Positions 21,345 to 28,025 of a stretch of 28,025 bases of DNA are shown here, one piece after another (the first letter of the stretch is position 1; the number at the start of each line of letters is the position of its first letter). The notes below the pieces were generated by a model. The model made no database searches and was not told the DNA's origin. It saw only the letters and a list, made by a program, of their open reading frames with translations. Source of the DNA: DATJBC01 sp035515515 (lineage in GTDB: Bacteria > Actinomycetota > Acidimicrobiia > Acidimicrobiales > UBA8190). Both the position numbers and the translations under genes were made by a program. Location of the stretch: the NCBI GenBank assembly GCA_035515515.1, contig DATJBC010000308.1:1-28025 (forward strand), in the 5' to 3' direction.

Positions 21345-22802
21345 TTATCGCCGGGCCAGCCGGTCCCGGAGCCATCGTCGCGCGTCGGCGACGACGGCCC
21401 GCGCACCCCCTTCGGCGTACAGCCGGCGTGCCCGCGCCACGTCGCGGGCCACGCCCCGGAGCCCGCCGGGCGCGGGCACCGCCGGGGCGGCGCCACGCGC
21501 CCCCGCCGTCCCGGAACCGCCCGGGCCCGGCGCCCCCGGCCAGCGCGGGACGTCGCCCGCGGGGCGCGGGGCGGCGCAGTACGCCACGAGCGGCGCGCTC
21601 ACCACCGACCAGCGAAAGCGAGCCGCCACGGCCCTGGCGCGCGCCGCGCAGCGCCGGCGCCGCCCGGGGTCGGCGAGGAGGGCGTCGAGGGCGTCGGCCA
21701 CGGCCCCGACGTCGCCGGGCGGGACGACCACGCCCGTGTCCTCGGCGGCGATCAGCTCGGCGAAGCTGTCGCCGGCGCTCGCCACCACGGGCAGGCCCGC
21801 CCACAGGTAGTCGAGCATGCGGGTGCGGAAGGAGAAGGTGGTCTCCACCGTGTCGCGGTGCAGGCTCACCCCCACGTCCGCCTCGAGGAGCACGTTGTGG
21901 CGCTCTCCGTAGGGCACCCAGCCCTCGTTGAAGAACACATGGGTGCCGGTGAGGCCCAGGTCGTCCGCCAGCCGGCGTGTGGCGAGCGCCACGGGGGAGA
22001 CGGCCACGTCGGGCTTGGGGTGACGCATGCCCATGAAGAACAGCCGGACCCGGGGCCGGCGGGCGCGCAGCGCGTCGACGGCGCGCACGAGCGTGAGGGG
22101 GTCGAACCAGTCGTAGACGCCGCCGCCCCACAGCACGACGTCGTCGTGGGGCCCGATGCCCTCCACCACCCCGCGCAGCGCCGGCCGGGTGTGGACGGGA
22201 GGGGCGTCGGGCAGCCCGAAGGGGACGACGTCGATCAAGCGGCGCAGCGTGGGGTCGCCCTCGTAGGTCCGGGGGTTGACGCGGCCCGCCGCCGCCAGGA
22301 ACCCCAGCCAGAAGTCGCGCTGCTTGTCGCTGGCGCACACGAAGAAGTCCCCCCGCAGCAACTGCTCCTCCAGCGTCCGCACGCTGTTGCCGACGTGGAA
22401 GGACCGTTCGGGCTCGGGGATGCCGCTCGTGAGCTCGAGCGCCTCGAGATGCACCGGGTCGTACAGGTCGAACACGATCCGCTTGTCGCTGCGGCGCATC
22501 ACGGGGACGTTGTGCAGCACGTACCCCTGGATGACGGCCACGTCGCACCACCGCTCGAGCTCCTCGAAGCGGCGCTCGTCGGCGGCTTCGGCCACGAATG
22601 CCGAGGAAGGCAGCTCGCACGACCCCGACGTCGTGGCCAGCACCACCTCCGCCACGCTCGTGAGCGCCTCGGCGATGTGCCGGGCGCGAATGGCGGGACC
22701 GGCCATCTGCCCCGTGAGGACGTCGTCGGTGATCACCAGCGCGCGCGGGCGGCGCCCGTGCGCGTCCAGGCCCCCGGAGGCGGCCGGACCCGTGGCTACC
22801 AT
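21345..22802 (-). CDS. Glycosyltransferase (GT-B, family 4-like), paralogue of 22948
   Basis: A 485-residue enzyme. The N-terminal domain opens ALVITDDVLTGQMAGPAIRARH (21-42); then RGDFFVCASDKQRDFWLG (150-167). The C-terminal domain has VLWGGGVYDWFDPLTLVRAVD (223-243) and a GT4-like donor segment ETTFSFRTRMLDYLWAGLP (320-338). A tail of about 70 residues (Pro/Gly/Ala-rich, then Arg-rich helices, ARRLYAEGGARAV and on) extends beyond the GT fold and may hold the enzyme at the membrane. ATG 22802 lies in the palindrome CCATGG, which also contains an ATG for the divergent gene. It is clearly paralogous to that divergent enzyme. It is followed on the same strand by the secreted propeller protein after 51 bp, suggesting a linked role. 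Confidence 0.92.
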   Translation of the reverse strand: MVATGPAASGGLDAHGRRPRALVITDDVLTGQMAGPAIRARHIAEALTSVAEVVLATTSGSCELPSSAFVAEAADERRFEELERWCDVAVIQGYVLHNVPVMRRSDKRIVFDLYDPVHLEALELTSGIPEPERSFHVGNSVRTLEEQLLRGDFFVCASDKQRDFWLGFLAAAGRVNPRTYEGDPTLRRLIDVVPFGLPDAPPVHTRPALRGVVEGIGPHDDVVLWGGGVYDWFDPLTLVRAVDALRARRPRVRLFFMGMRHPKPDVAVSPVALATRRLADDLGLTGTHVFFNEGWVPYGERHNVLLEADVGVSLHRDTVETTFSFRTRMLDYLWAGLPVVASAGDSFAELIAAEDTGVVVPPGDVGAVADALDALLADPGRRRRCAARARAVAARFRWSVVSAPLVAYCAAPRPAGDVPRWPGAPGPGGSGTAGARGAAPAVPAPGGLRGVARDVARARRLYAEGGARAVVADARRWLRDRLARR

Positions 22803-22947
22803 GGGCGCGGTGCCGGCCCGTGTCCCACCCGCGCGTCGGCCGTCACCACCGGCGGAGCCTACCGACTCGGGTCCCCCGTCCCCGTCCTCGAGCGCGCCGT
22901 CCTCGGCGGGTGCCACCGACGGGCGCGCGTCGCCGCGGGGGGCCCGT

Positions 22948-24162
22948 GTGCGGGTCCTCGTCCTCGCCTTCGACCCGCTCACCGAGTCCATGGCGGGACC
23001 GGCCATCCGTGCGTGGCAGCTGGCGCGGGTCCTCGCCGCCCGCCACGACGTGACCCTGGTGGGGACAGCCGGCGCCACGCGCCGCCATGGGCGGCTGCGG
23101 GTGCGCTCCGTCGCGGGCGATGCCGAGCTCGCTGGCCTCGTGGCGGAGGCCGACGCCGTGTTCGCGCCTACGAGCGTGGTGGCGCGCCACGGCGGGGCCC
23201 TCCCCCCCGAGGTGCCCCTCGCCATCGACATGTACATCCCCACCCACCTCGAGAACCTCGAGCGCGGCGGGCGGTCCGACGAGGAGTACGAGCGCGCCGT
23301 GGCGCACCAGGTGGCGGTGATCAACCGCGACCTCGGCCGGGGCGACTTCTTCCTGTGCGCCTCGGAGCGCCAGCGCGACTTCTGGCTGGGCTCGCTGTCG
23401 CACGCCGGCCGCGTCAACCCCGCCACCTTCACCCGCGACGGCGCCCTGCGGGGGCTCATCGACGTGGTGCCGTTCGGCATCGCCGCCGAGGCGCCCAGGG
23501 CCGACCCGGGTGCCCTGCGGCGACACTTCCCGGGCATCGGGCCGGGGGACCCCGTGGTGGTGTGGGGCGGTGGCGTCTACGACTGGTTCGACCCGCTGTC
23601 GCTGGTGCGCGCCGTGGACCGGCTGCGGCGCACCGTCCCCGACCTCCGGCTCGTCTTCCTGGGGATGGCCAACCCCAACCCGGGCATCCCCGAGATGGCG
23701 CGCGCCGTCGAGCTGCGGGCGCTCAGCGCCGAGCTCGGGCTCACGGGGCGCACCGTGTTCTTCAACGACCGGTGGGTCCCCTACGACGCCTGGGGGGCGT
23801 ACCTGCTCGACGCCGACGTGGCGGTGTCGACGCACCTCGACACCCTCGAGACGCGCTACTCGTTCCGCACCCGGGTCCTCGACTACCTGTGGGCGCGCCG
23901 GCCCATGGTGCTCACCGCCGGCGACGCCCTGAGCGAGGTGGTGGCCGCCCACGGCCTGGGCGTGGCCGTGGCCCCGGGGGACACAGAGGGCATCGTGGCC
24001 GGCCTCACCGAGCTCCTGTCGCACCCGCCGGGACCCGAGGACTTCGAGCCCGTGCTGGCCGGGTTGCGCTGGGCCGAGGTGGCCCGGCCCCTCGTGCGCT
24101 GGCTGGAGGACCCCCGTCCGGCGCCCGACCGAGCCGCCGCGGCCGCGCCGGCCGGTCCTTGA
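22948..24162 (+). CDS. Glycosyltransferase (GT-B, family 4-like), paralogue of 21345
   Basis: A 404-residue enzyme from GTG 22948. It opens VRVLVLAFDPLTESMAGPAI, then RGDFFLCASERQRDFWLG (131-148), VVWGGGVYDWFDPLSLVRAVD (204-224) and LETRYSFRTRVLDYLWARRP (300-319). These match its divergent partner almost segment by segment. The frame stays open upstream to ATG 22801, which would add 49 Pro/Ser/Ala-rich residues. I prefer 22948 because it begins right at the first beta strand, has a G-rich stretch before it and leaves room for a divergent promoter; the longer form remains possible. No C-terminal tail like its partner's is present. It is the first gene of a plus-strand run leading to the double-domain enzyme. 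Confidence 0.9.
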   Translation: MRVLVLAFDPLTESMAGPAIRAWQLARVLAARHDVTLVGTAGATRRHGRLRVRSVAGDAELAGLVAEADAVFAPTSVVARHGGALPPEVPLAIDMYIPTHLENLERGGRSDEEYERAVAHQVAVINRDLGRGDFFLCASERQRDFWLGSLSHAGRVNPATFTRDGALRGLIDVVPFGIAAEAPRADPGALRRHFPGIGPGDPVVVWGGGVYDWFDPLSLVRAVDRLRRTVPDLRLVFLGMANPNPGIPEMARAVELRALSAELGLTGRTVFFNDRWVPYDAWGAYLLDADVAVSTHLDTLETRYSFRTRVLDYLWARRPMVLTAGDALSEVVAAHGLGVAVAPGDTEGIVAGLTELLSHPPGPEDFEPVLAGLRWAEVARPLVRWLEDPRPAPDRAAAAAPAGP

Positions 24163-24194
24163 CGCTCTGCGGCGGGGTGGCAAACCTAACCGCT

Positions 24195-24398
24195 GTGAAC
24201 GCCAACGCCAGGCGCATCGCCGCCGGGGTGCGCCGTCGGGTGCGCGCCCGGCTCCACGGGCCGGCCCGGGGGGCGCGGGCAGCCGGCGCCGGCGCGCCCG
24301 GGGCGCCGGCACCGGGCACGGAGTCGCAGGAGCGCCTGGCCCGCCGGGTCGACGCCATCGGCCGCCTGCTGGCGGCCAAGCCCCCGGGCGCCCGTTGA
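24195..24398 (+). CDS. Small basic protein of unknown function
   Basis: A 67-residue ORF from GTG 24195. The N-terminus is strongly basic (ANARRIAAGVRRRVRARLHG), followed by an Ala/Gly/Pro stretch and a short amphipathic helix (TESQERLARRVDAIGRLLAA). Its TGA overlaps the TTG start of the next gene (TTGA), so it may serve mainly to deliver ribosomes to that weak start. The C-terminal helix resembles the VVDAQLTGVRARLDAL segment of the methyltransferase at 16924, but this is only an impression. There is no known domain. It might be a random open frame in GC-rich DNA. Confidence 0.45.
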   Translation: MNANARRIAAGVRRRVRARLHGPARGARAAGAGAPGAPAPGTESQERLARRVDAIGRLLAAKPPGAR

Positions 24399-26758
24399 CC
24401 GCCCCCCTCCGCGTCGTCATCGACCTCCAGGCGCTGCAGGTCGCGGGGTACGCGGACCGCGGCGTGGGCCGCTACGTGGCCGCCTACGGTGGCGCCCTGG
24501 CCGCCATGGACCGCGTGGCGGCCGCCCTGGTGGCCCCCGAGCTCCCCCCACCCGCCTCCCTGCCGTCCTCGCTGACCACCAGCGGCGCCGTGCGCTGGGA
24601 CAGCCGCGCCACGGCGCGCCGCCTGATGGCGGAGGGCGGGCGCCTCGCCCGGCTCGTGCCCGCGCCCTTCCTCCACTGCGGGCCGGACGAGCCCGGCGTG
24701 CTGGTGGTGGCCCCCCACTGGGAGGAGGCGGGGCTCCCCCGGGTGGTGCTGGTGCACGACCTCATCCCGCTGCGCTTCCCCGACCAGTACCTGCCGAGCG
24801 CCGAGCACGTGGCGCGCTACCGGGCCCGGGCCGACTGGGTGGCGGGCGCGGACCTCGTCGTCACGAACTCCGAGCACACGCGCACCGAGGTCGTCGAGCT
24901 CCTGGGGCGGGACCCGGCGGGCGTGGTGCGGGTCGGTGCCGGGGTCTCGCCGTACTTCACGCCCCCCGACGGCACCGACGCCGAGCTGTTCCGCTTCTAC
25001 TTCCCCGCGCTCGAGCACCGCCCCTTCGTGATGACGGTGAGCGGGAGCGACGCCCGCAAGGGGACGGAGCGCCTGGTGCAGGCCATGGCCACGGTGGTGC
25101 GCGACGGCGTGGACGCCGACCTGCTCGTGGTGGGCGCGCTCACCACCGAGTGGCAGGAGCGCCTGCGCACGGCGGCCCGCCACGCCAAGCTGGGCGGCCG
25201 CCTGGTGCTGGCCGGCGCCGTGCACGACGAGCTGCTGCGAGCCTGCTACCGCCGCGCCGTGGCCAGCGTCCTGCCCTCGCGGGCCGAGGGGTTCGGCCTC
25301 CCCGTCCTCGAGTCTGCGGCCTGCGCCACCCCCGCCCTGGCGTCGGACAGGGGCGCGCTGGCCGAGGTGGCGGCCACGCCCCTGGCCACCTTCGACCCCG
25401 AGGACACGTCCTCGCTGGCCCGGGCCGTGGCGGGGATCGTGACCGACGACGATCGCCGCCGCGCGGTGCTCGAGGCCCAGCGGGTGTTGGCGGCCCGCTC
25501 GACGTGGGGCGCGGTGGCCGACGCCACGGCGCGTGCCCTCGACGCCCTCGACGGCGGGGGGCGGCCCGGGACGCGGGGCAGCCCGGCGCCGCCCGCCCTG
25601 GCGCCACGGGTGGCGCTGGTGGGACCGCTGCCCCCCGTCGCCAGCGGCATCGCCACCTACAGCAGCAGGCTGCTGCACGCCGCCGCCCAGGGTCGCCCCG
25701 GCGTGGGCGTCGACGCCGTGTCGACCATGACGGCCCCGCCCGCGCTCCCCCCCGGCGTGGCCTACGTCCCCGTCGACGCCCTGGGCCACGAGGCCCGTGC
25801 CGCCTCCTACGACGCCGTCGTGTACGCGCTCGGCAACTCCGACGGGCACCTGGCCACGGTGGAGAGCGCGCTGCGGTATCCGGGGTGGTTGTGGCTGCAC
25901 GAGGTGCGCCTGCCGGCCATCGCCGTCACCGCCCTCGACCACCTCGACGACGACGCCTTCGCGGGCGCCATGGCCTGGCTCCTCGACCGCGCCTACCCGG
26001 GCCGGGGCCCCCACGACGCCGCCCGCCGGGCCCGGCGCTCGGTCCTGGACCTGGTGGCCGGGGGCGTGGGGCTCGTCCCGCTGCTGGCCGAGCGTTGCCG
26101 CGGCATCCTCGTCAACTCCGAGGTCGCCGCCCGCCTGCTCGAGCTCGACCTGCCCCCGCTGGCGCACCACCCCCCCGTCCACGTGCTCCCCCCCGCCTGC
26201 CCGCCGCCCTGGCCGGGCGAGCGCGCCGAGCCCGAGGGCGAGCCCGTGGTGGTGGCCCTGGGCGTGGCGTCCATGGCCAAGCGCCCCGACCTGCTGGTGG
26301 ACGCGGCGGCCCTGGCGGGCTGCCGCCTGGCGTTCGTGGGCCCCTGCCATCCCACCGTCGAGCAGGTCATCGGGGACCGGGCGCGCCTGCGGGGCACCGC
26401 CGCGCGCGTCGAGGTCACCGGCGAGGTCGACGACGGGCGATGGCGCCACTGGCTGGCACGCGCCGCCGTCGCCGTCCAGCTGCGCGAGGCCACGACCGGG
26501 GAGACCTCCGCGGCGGTGCTCGAGGCACTGGCGGCCGGGGTGCCCGTCCTCACCAACGTGGACAGCGCGGCGGAGTACCCCGCGGGCACGGTGGCCCTGG
26601 TGGCCGGCACCGACCCCGCGGTGGTCGCCGCCGGCCTGACCGACCTGCTCGCCTGCGCGGAGCGCCGCCGCACCCTGTCGGGCGCCGGCAAGGAGTTCGC
26701 CGCCGCGCACTCCTTCGGGGCGCTCGCCGAGCGCCTCGTGTCGGTCGTGACGTCATGA
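24395..26758 (+). CDS. Double-domain glycosyltransferase (tandem GT4 fusion)
   Basis: A 787-residue protein of two GT-B units. Unit one (about 1-385) opens LRVVIDLQALQ, has VLVHDLIPLRFPDQY (118-132), VTVSGSDARKGTERLV (213-228) and a full EX7E pair E298/E306 (SRAEGFGLPVLESA). After a Gly/Pro linker (about 388-404), unit two opens RVALVGPLPPVASGIATYS, and has VVVALGVASMAKRPDLLVDA. Its donor segment LREATTGETSAAVLEALAAG has the second glutamate but Gly at the first EX7E position. This LR-T-GETS variant is seen in tandem mannosyltransferase-like enzymes, so activity is not excluded. It would add two sugars in sequence. The start is TTG 24395, coupled by TTGA to the small ORF. Its stop overlaps the next ATG (ATGA). 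Confidence 0.9.
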   Translation: MTAPLRVVIDLQALQVAGYADRGVGRYVAAYGGALAAMDRVAAALVAPELPPPASLPSSLTTSGAVRWDSRATARRLMAEGGRLARLVPAPFLHCGPDEPGVLVVAPHWEEAGLPRVVLVHDLIPLRFPDQYLPSAEHVARYRARADWVAGADLVVTNSEHTRTEVVELLGRDPAGVVRVGAGVSPYFTPPDGTDAELFRFYFPALEHRPFVMTVSGSDARKGTERLVQAMATVVRDGVDADLLVVGALTTEWQERLRTAARHAKLGGRLVLAGAVHDELLRACYRRAVASVLPSRAEGFGLPVLESAACATPALASDRGALAEVAATPLATFDPEDTSSLARAVAGIVTDDDRRRAVLEAQRVLAARSTWGAVADATARALDALDGGGRPGTRGSPAPPALAPRVALVGPLPPVASGIATYSSRLLHAAAQGRPGVGVDAVSTMTAPPALPPGVAYVPVDALGHEARAASYDAVVYALGNSDGHLATVESALRYPGWLWLHEVRLPAIAVTALDHLDDDAFAGAMAWLLDRAYPGRGPHDAARRARRSVLDLVAGGVGLVPLLAERCRGILVNSEVAARLLELDLPPLAHHPPVHVLPPACPPPWPGERAEPEGEPVVVALGVASMAKRPDLLVDAAALAGCRLAFVGPCHPTVEQVIGDRARLRGTAARVEVTGEVDDGRWRHWLARAAVAVQLREATTGETSAAVLEALAAGVPVLTNVDSAAEYPAGTVALVAGTDPAVVAAGLTDLLACAERRRTLSGAGKEFAAAHSFGALAERLVSVVTS

Positions 26759-27960
26759 GGCTCGGGCTGGTCGTCCCCCGCTACGGCGAGGAGGTGGTGG
26801 GCGGCACCGAGCACTGGCTCCGCATGCTGTGCGAGCACCTGGTGGCGATGAGGGGGTGGTCGGTGGACGTCTTCACCACGTGCGCCCGCTCGGCCGCCAC
26901 GTGGGCGGACGAGCTCCCCCCCGGGACTGCGGTGGTGCACGGCGTCTCGGTCCACCGCCACCGCGTGGTGTCGGGGCGCGACCCCCGCTCCCTCGCCCTC
27001 TACGACACCATCCGCCACCACCCGGCGACCGTGCCCGACGCCCTGGCGCGCCGCTTCGTGGACCTGGTGGGCCCGGTGTGCCCCGCCGCCCTCGACGCCG
27101 CGGCGCGCTCGGCCTGCGACCTGGTGGCCGTCACCCCCTACCTGTACTGGCCGGCCGTCCACGGCGTGGCCCGCCTGGGGCGCAGGGTCATCTTCCACGG
27201 TGCGGCGCACGACGAGCCCGAGCTGCACCTGCCCATCATGCGGGGGGTGTACCAGGCCGTGGGCGGCTTCGCCTTCAACTCGCACGCCGAGCAGGCGCTC
27301 GTGGAGCGGACCTTCCCCGTGTCGCACCTGCCGTCGTCGGTGATCGGCAACGCCGTGGTGGGATCGGCCGGCGACCCCGGCGCGGCGCGCTCGGCACTGG
27401 GCCTCGCCCCCGAGGAGCGCTTCGTGCTGTGCCTGGGCAAGGTCGAGCGGGCCAAGGGGTCGCACGTCCTCGCCGAGCTGTGGCGCCTCTACCGGGCACG
27501 CCGGCCGGAGGCGCCGCGCCTGGTCTTCGTGGGGCCCGTGCACGAGGCGCTCGAGCCCGACGAGGACGTGGTGGTGGCCGGGCAGCAGCCCGAGGCGGTC
27601 ACGTGGGGGGCGCTGCGGGGCTGCGACGTGCTGATCAGCCCCTCGGTGTGGGAGTCGTTCAGCCTGGTCGTCCTGGAGGCGTGGCTGGCCGGCGCCCCGG
27701 TGGTGGTCAACCGCCGGTGCGAGGCCACCGTCGAGCACTGCGAGCGCAGCCAGGGCGGGCTGTGGTTCACCGACTACGGCGACTTCGAGGTGGTCATGGA
27801 TCGGCTGTTGGCCGACGACGCCTTGCGCGCCCGGCTGGCCGCCAACGGCCGCGCCTACACCGAGCGCCACTTCAGCTGGCCGGCGGTGGTGGAGCGCTAC
27901 GAGGCCCTCGCCGAGCGCATCGGGTCCAGGCTGCGTGCCCGGAGCGCCGATCGCGCCTGA
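26755..27960 (+). CDS. Glycosyltransferase family 4-like (paralogue of 17996)
   Basis: A 401-residue GT-B enzyme that opens RLGLVVPRYGEEVVGGTEHWLR. PYLYWP (128-133), AAHDEP (150-155), VLCLGKVERAKG (224-235) and the EX7E pair E300/E308 (SVWESFSLVVLEAW) are all visible. The C-terminal HCERSQGGLWFTDYGDFEVVMDRL matches HCRHSGGGLWFGSYPEFEVVLERL, split here by motif, in the paralogue at 17996; the two proteins are nearly co-linear, with the same motif numbering. ATG 26755 overlaps the stop of the double-domain enzyme. It is the last gene of the plus-strand run. Confidence 0.93.
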   Translation: MRLGLVVPRYGEEVVGGTEHWLRMLCEHLVAMRGWSVDVFTTCARSAATWADELPPGTAVVHGVSVHRHRVVSGRDPRSLALYDTIRHHPATVPDALARRFVDLVGPVCPAALDAAARSACDLVAVTPYLYWPAVHGVARLGRRVIFHGAAHDEPELHLPIMRGVYQAVGGFAFNSHAEQALVERTFPVSHLPSSVIGNAVVGSAGDPGAARSALGLAPEERFVLCLGKVERAKGSHVLAELWRLYRARRPEAPRLVFVGPVHEALEPDEDVVVAGQQPEAVTWGALRGCDVLISPSVWESFSLVVLEAWLAGAPVVVNRRCEATVEHCERSQGGLWFTDYGDFEVVMDRLLADDALRARLAANGRAYTERHFSWPAVVERYEALAERIGSRLRARSADRA

Positions 27961-27970
27961 GGCCCGGGCG

Positions 27971-28025
27971 TCAGGTTCGTCCGGGCGCCGCCAGACCCGG
28001 GACCCACGTGGCGAGGCGCCGTCGC
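27971..28025 (-). CDS. Possible 3' end of a minus-strand gene (partial)
   Basis: On the minus strand an open frame from the right edge reads RRRLATWVPGLAAPGRT and stops at TGA (27973-27971), 10 bp beyond the stop of the convergent glycosyltransferase. The spacing is like the other convergent pairs here, but 17 residues are too few to prove coding or name a family. Confidence 0.3.
   Translation of the reverse strand, partial: RRRLATWVPGLAAPGRT

Noticed and set aside
24158..24194. TTGACG followed by AAACCTAACC as a promoter for the small ORF and double glycosyltransferase
   Set aside because: The TTGACG is followed by no TANNNT hexamer at 16-18 bp, and the first candidate is about 23 bp away, so the match is too weak.
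19182..24398. A second very long plus-strand open frame over the propeller and glycosyltransferase genes
   Set aside because: Same GC effect. It is antisense to well-supported genes, and only the final 67 codons (24195-24398) have independent support.

Overview
The window is very GC-rich, uses GTG starts often, and packs genes tightly. Eight junctions overlap by one to four bases (ATGA, GTGA, TTGA or TGATG). Together with an actinobacterial-type PspC sensor kinase and long runs of 'GGYWLVASDGG' repeats in secreted proteins, this suggests a high-GC actinobacterium, most likely from the Acidimicrobiia. That placement is inferred from style and familiarity, not from a marker gene.

Layout. Positions 1-5564 (+) form one tight run: the tail of an unidentified gene, an aldo/keto reductase, an acyl-CoA synthetase, an SDR oxidoreductase, then an ABC-2 exporter (ATPase plus permease). 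Positions 5574-9042 hold an envelope-stress-type module: a NarL-type response regulator and PspC-domain histidine kinase (-), divergent from a PspC/LiaF-like membrane protein (+). Both sides of the shared promoter region encode a PspC domain. Positions 9186-9821 (-) encode a 1-Cys peroxiredoxin with a clear sigma70-like promoter. Positions 10066-11849 (+) carry a crotonase-family protein and a HAD-IB phosphatase with an odd tyrosine-rich leader. Positions 11891-12729 (+) are a fluoride-resistance operon: a fluoride riboswitch, a Fluc/CrcB channel and a DUF190 protein. The riboswitch appears to act on translation. A second aldo/keto reductase lies at 12772-13632 (-).

From 13756 to 27960 the window is a cell-surface glycan/secreted-protein locus. 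It contains a SpoIID/LytB-domain secreted protein with 126-bp tandem repeats (-), two methyltransferases and a glycosyltransferase (+), and a secreted FG-GAP/propeller-type protein ending in the same 42-residue repeats (-). It continues with a second glycosyltransferase (-), then a third glycosyltransferase, a small ORF, a double-domain glycosyltransferase and a final glycosyltransferase (+). The five glycosyltransferase genes include two clear paralogous pairs: 17996/26755, and the divergent pair 21345-22802/22948-24162. The likely joint role is making and methylating an envelope polysaccharide, or glycosylating the two repeat-bearing exported proteins. This locus is the best candidate for an undescribed system in the window.

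No gene-free stretch exceeds 300 bp. I saw no tRNA, rRNA, CRISPR array, transposase or integration site.
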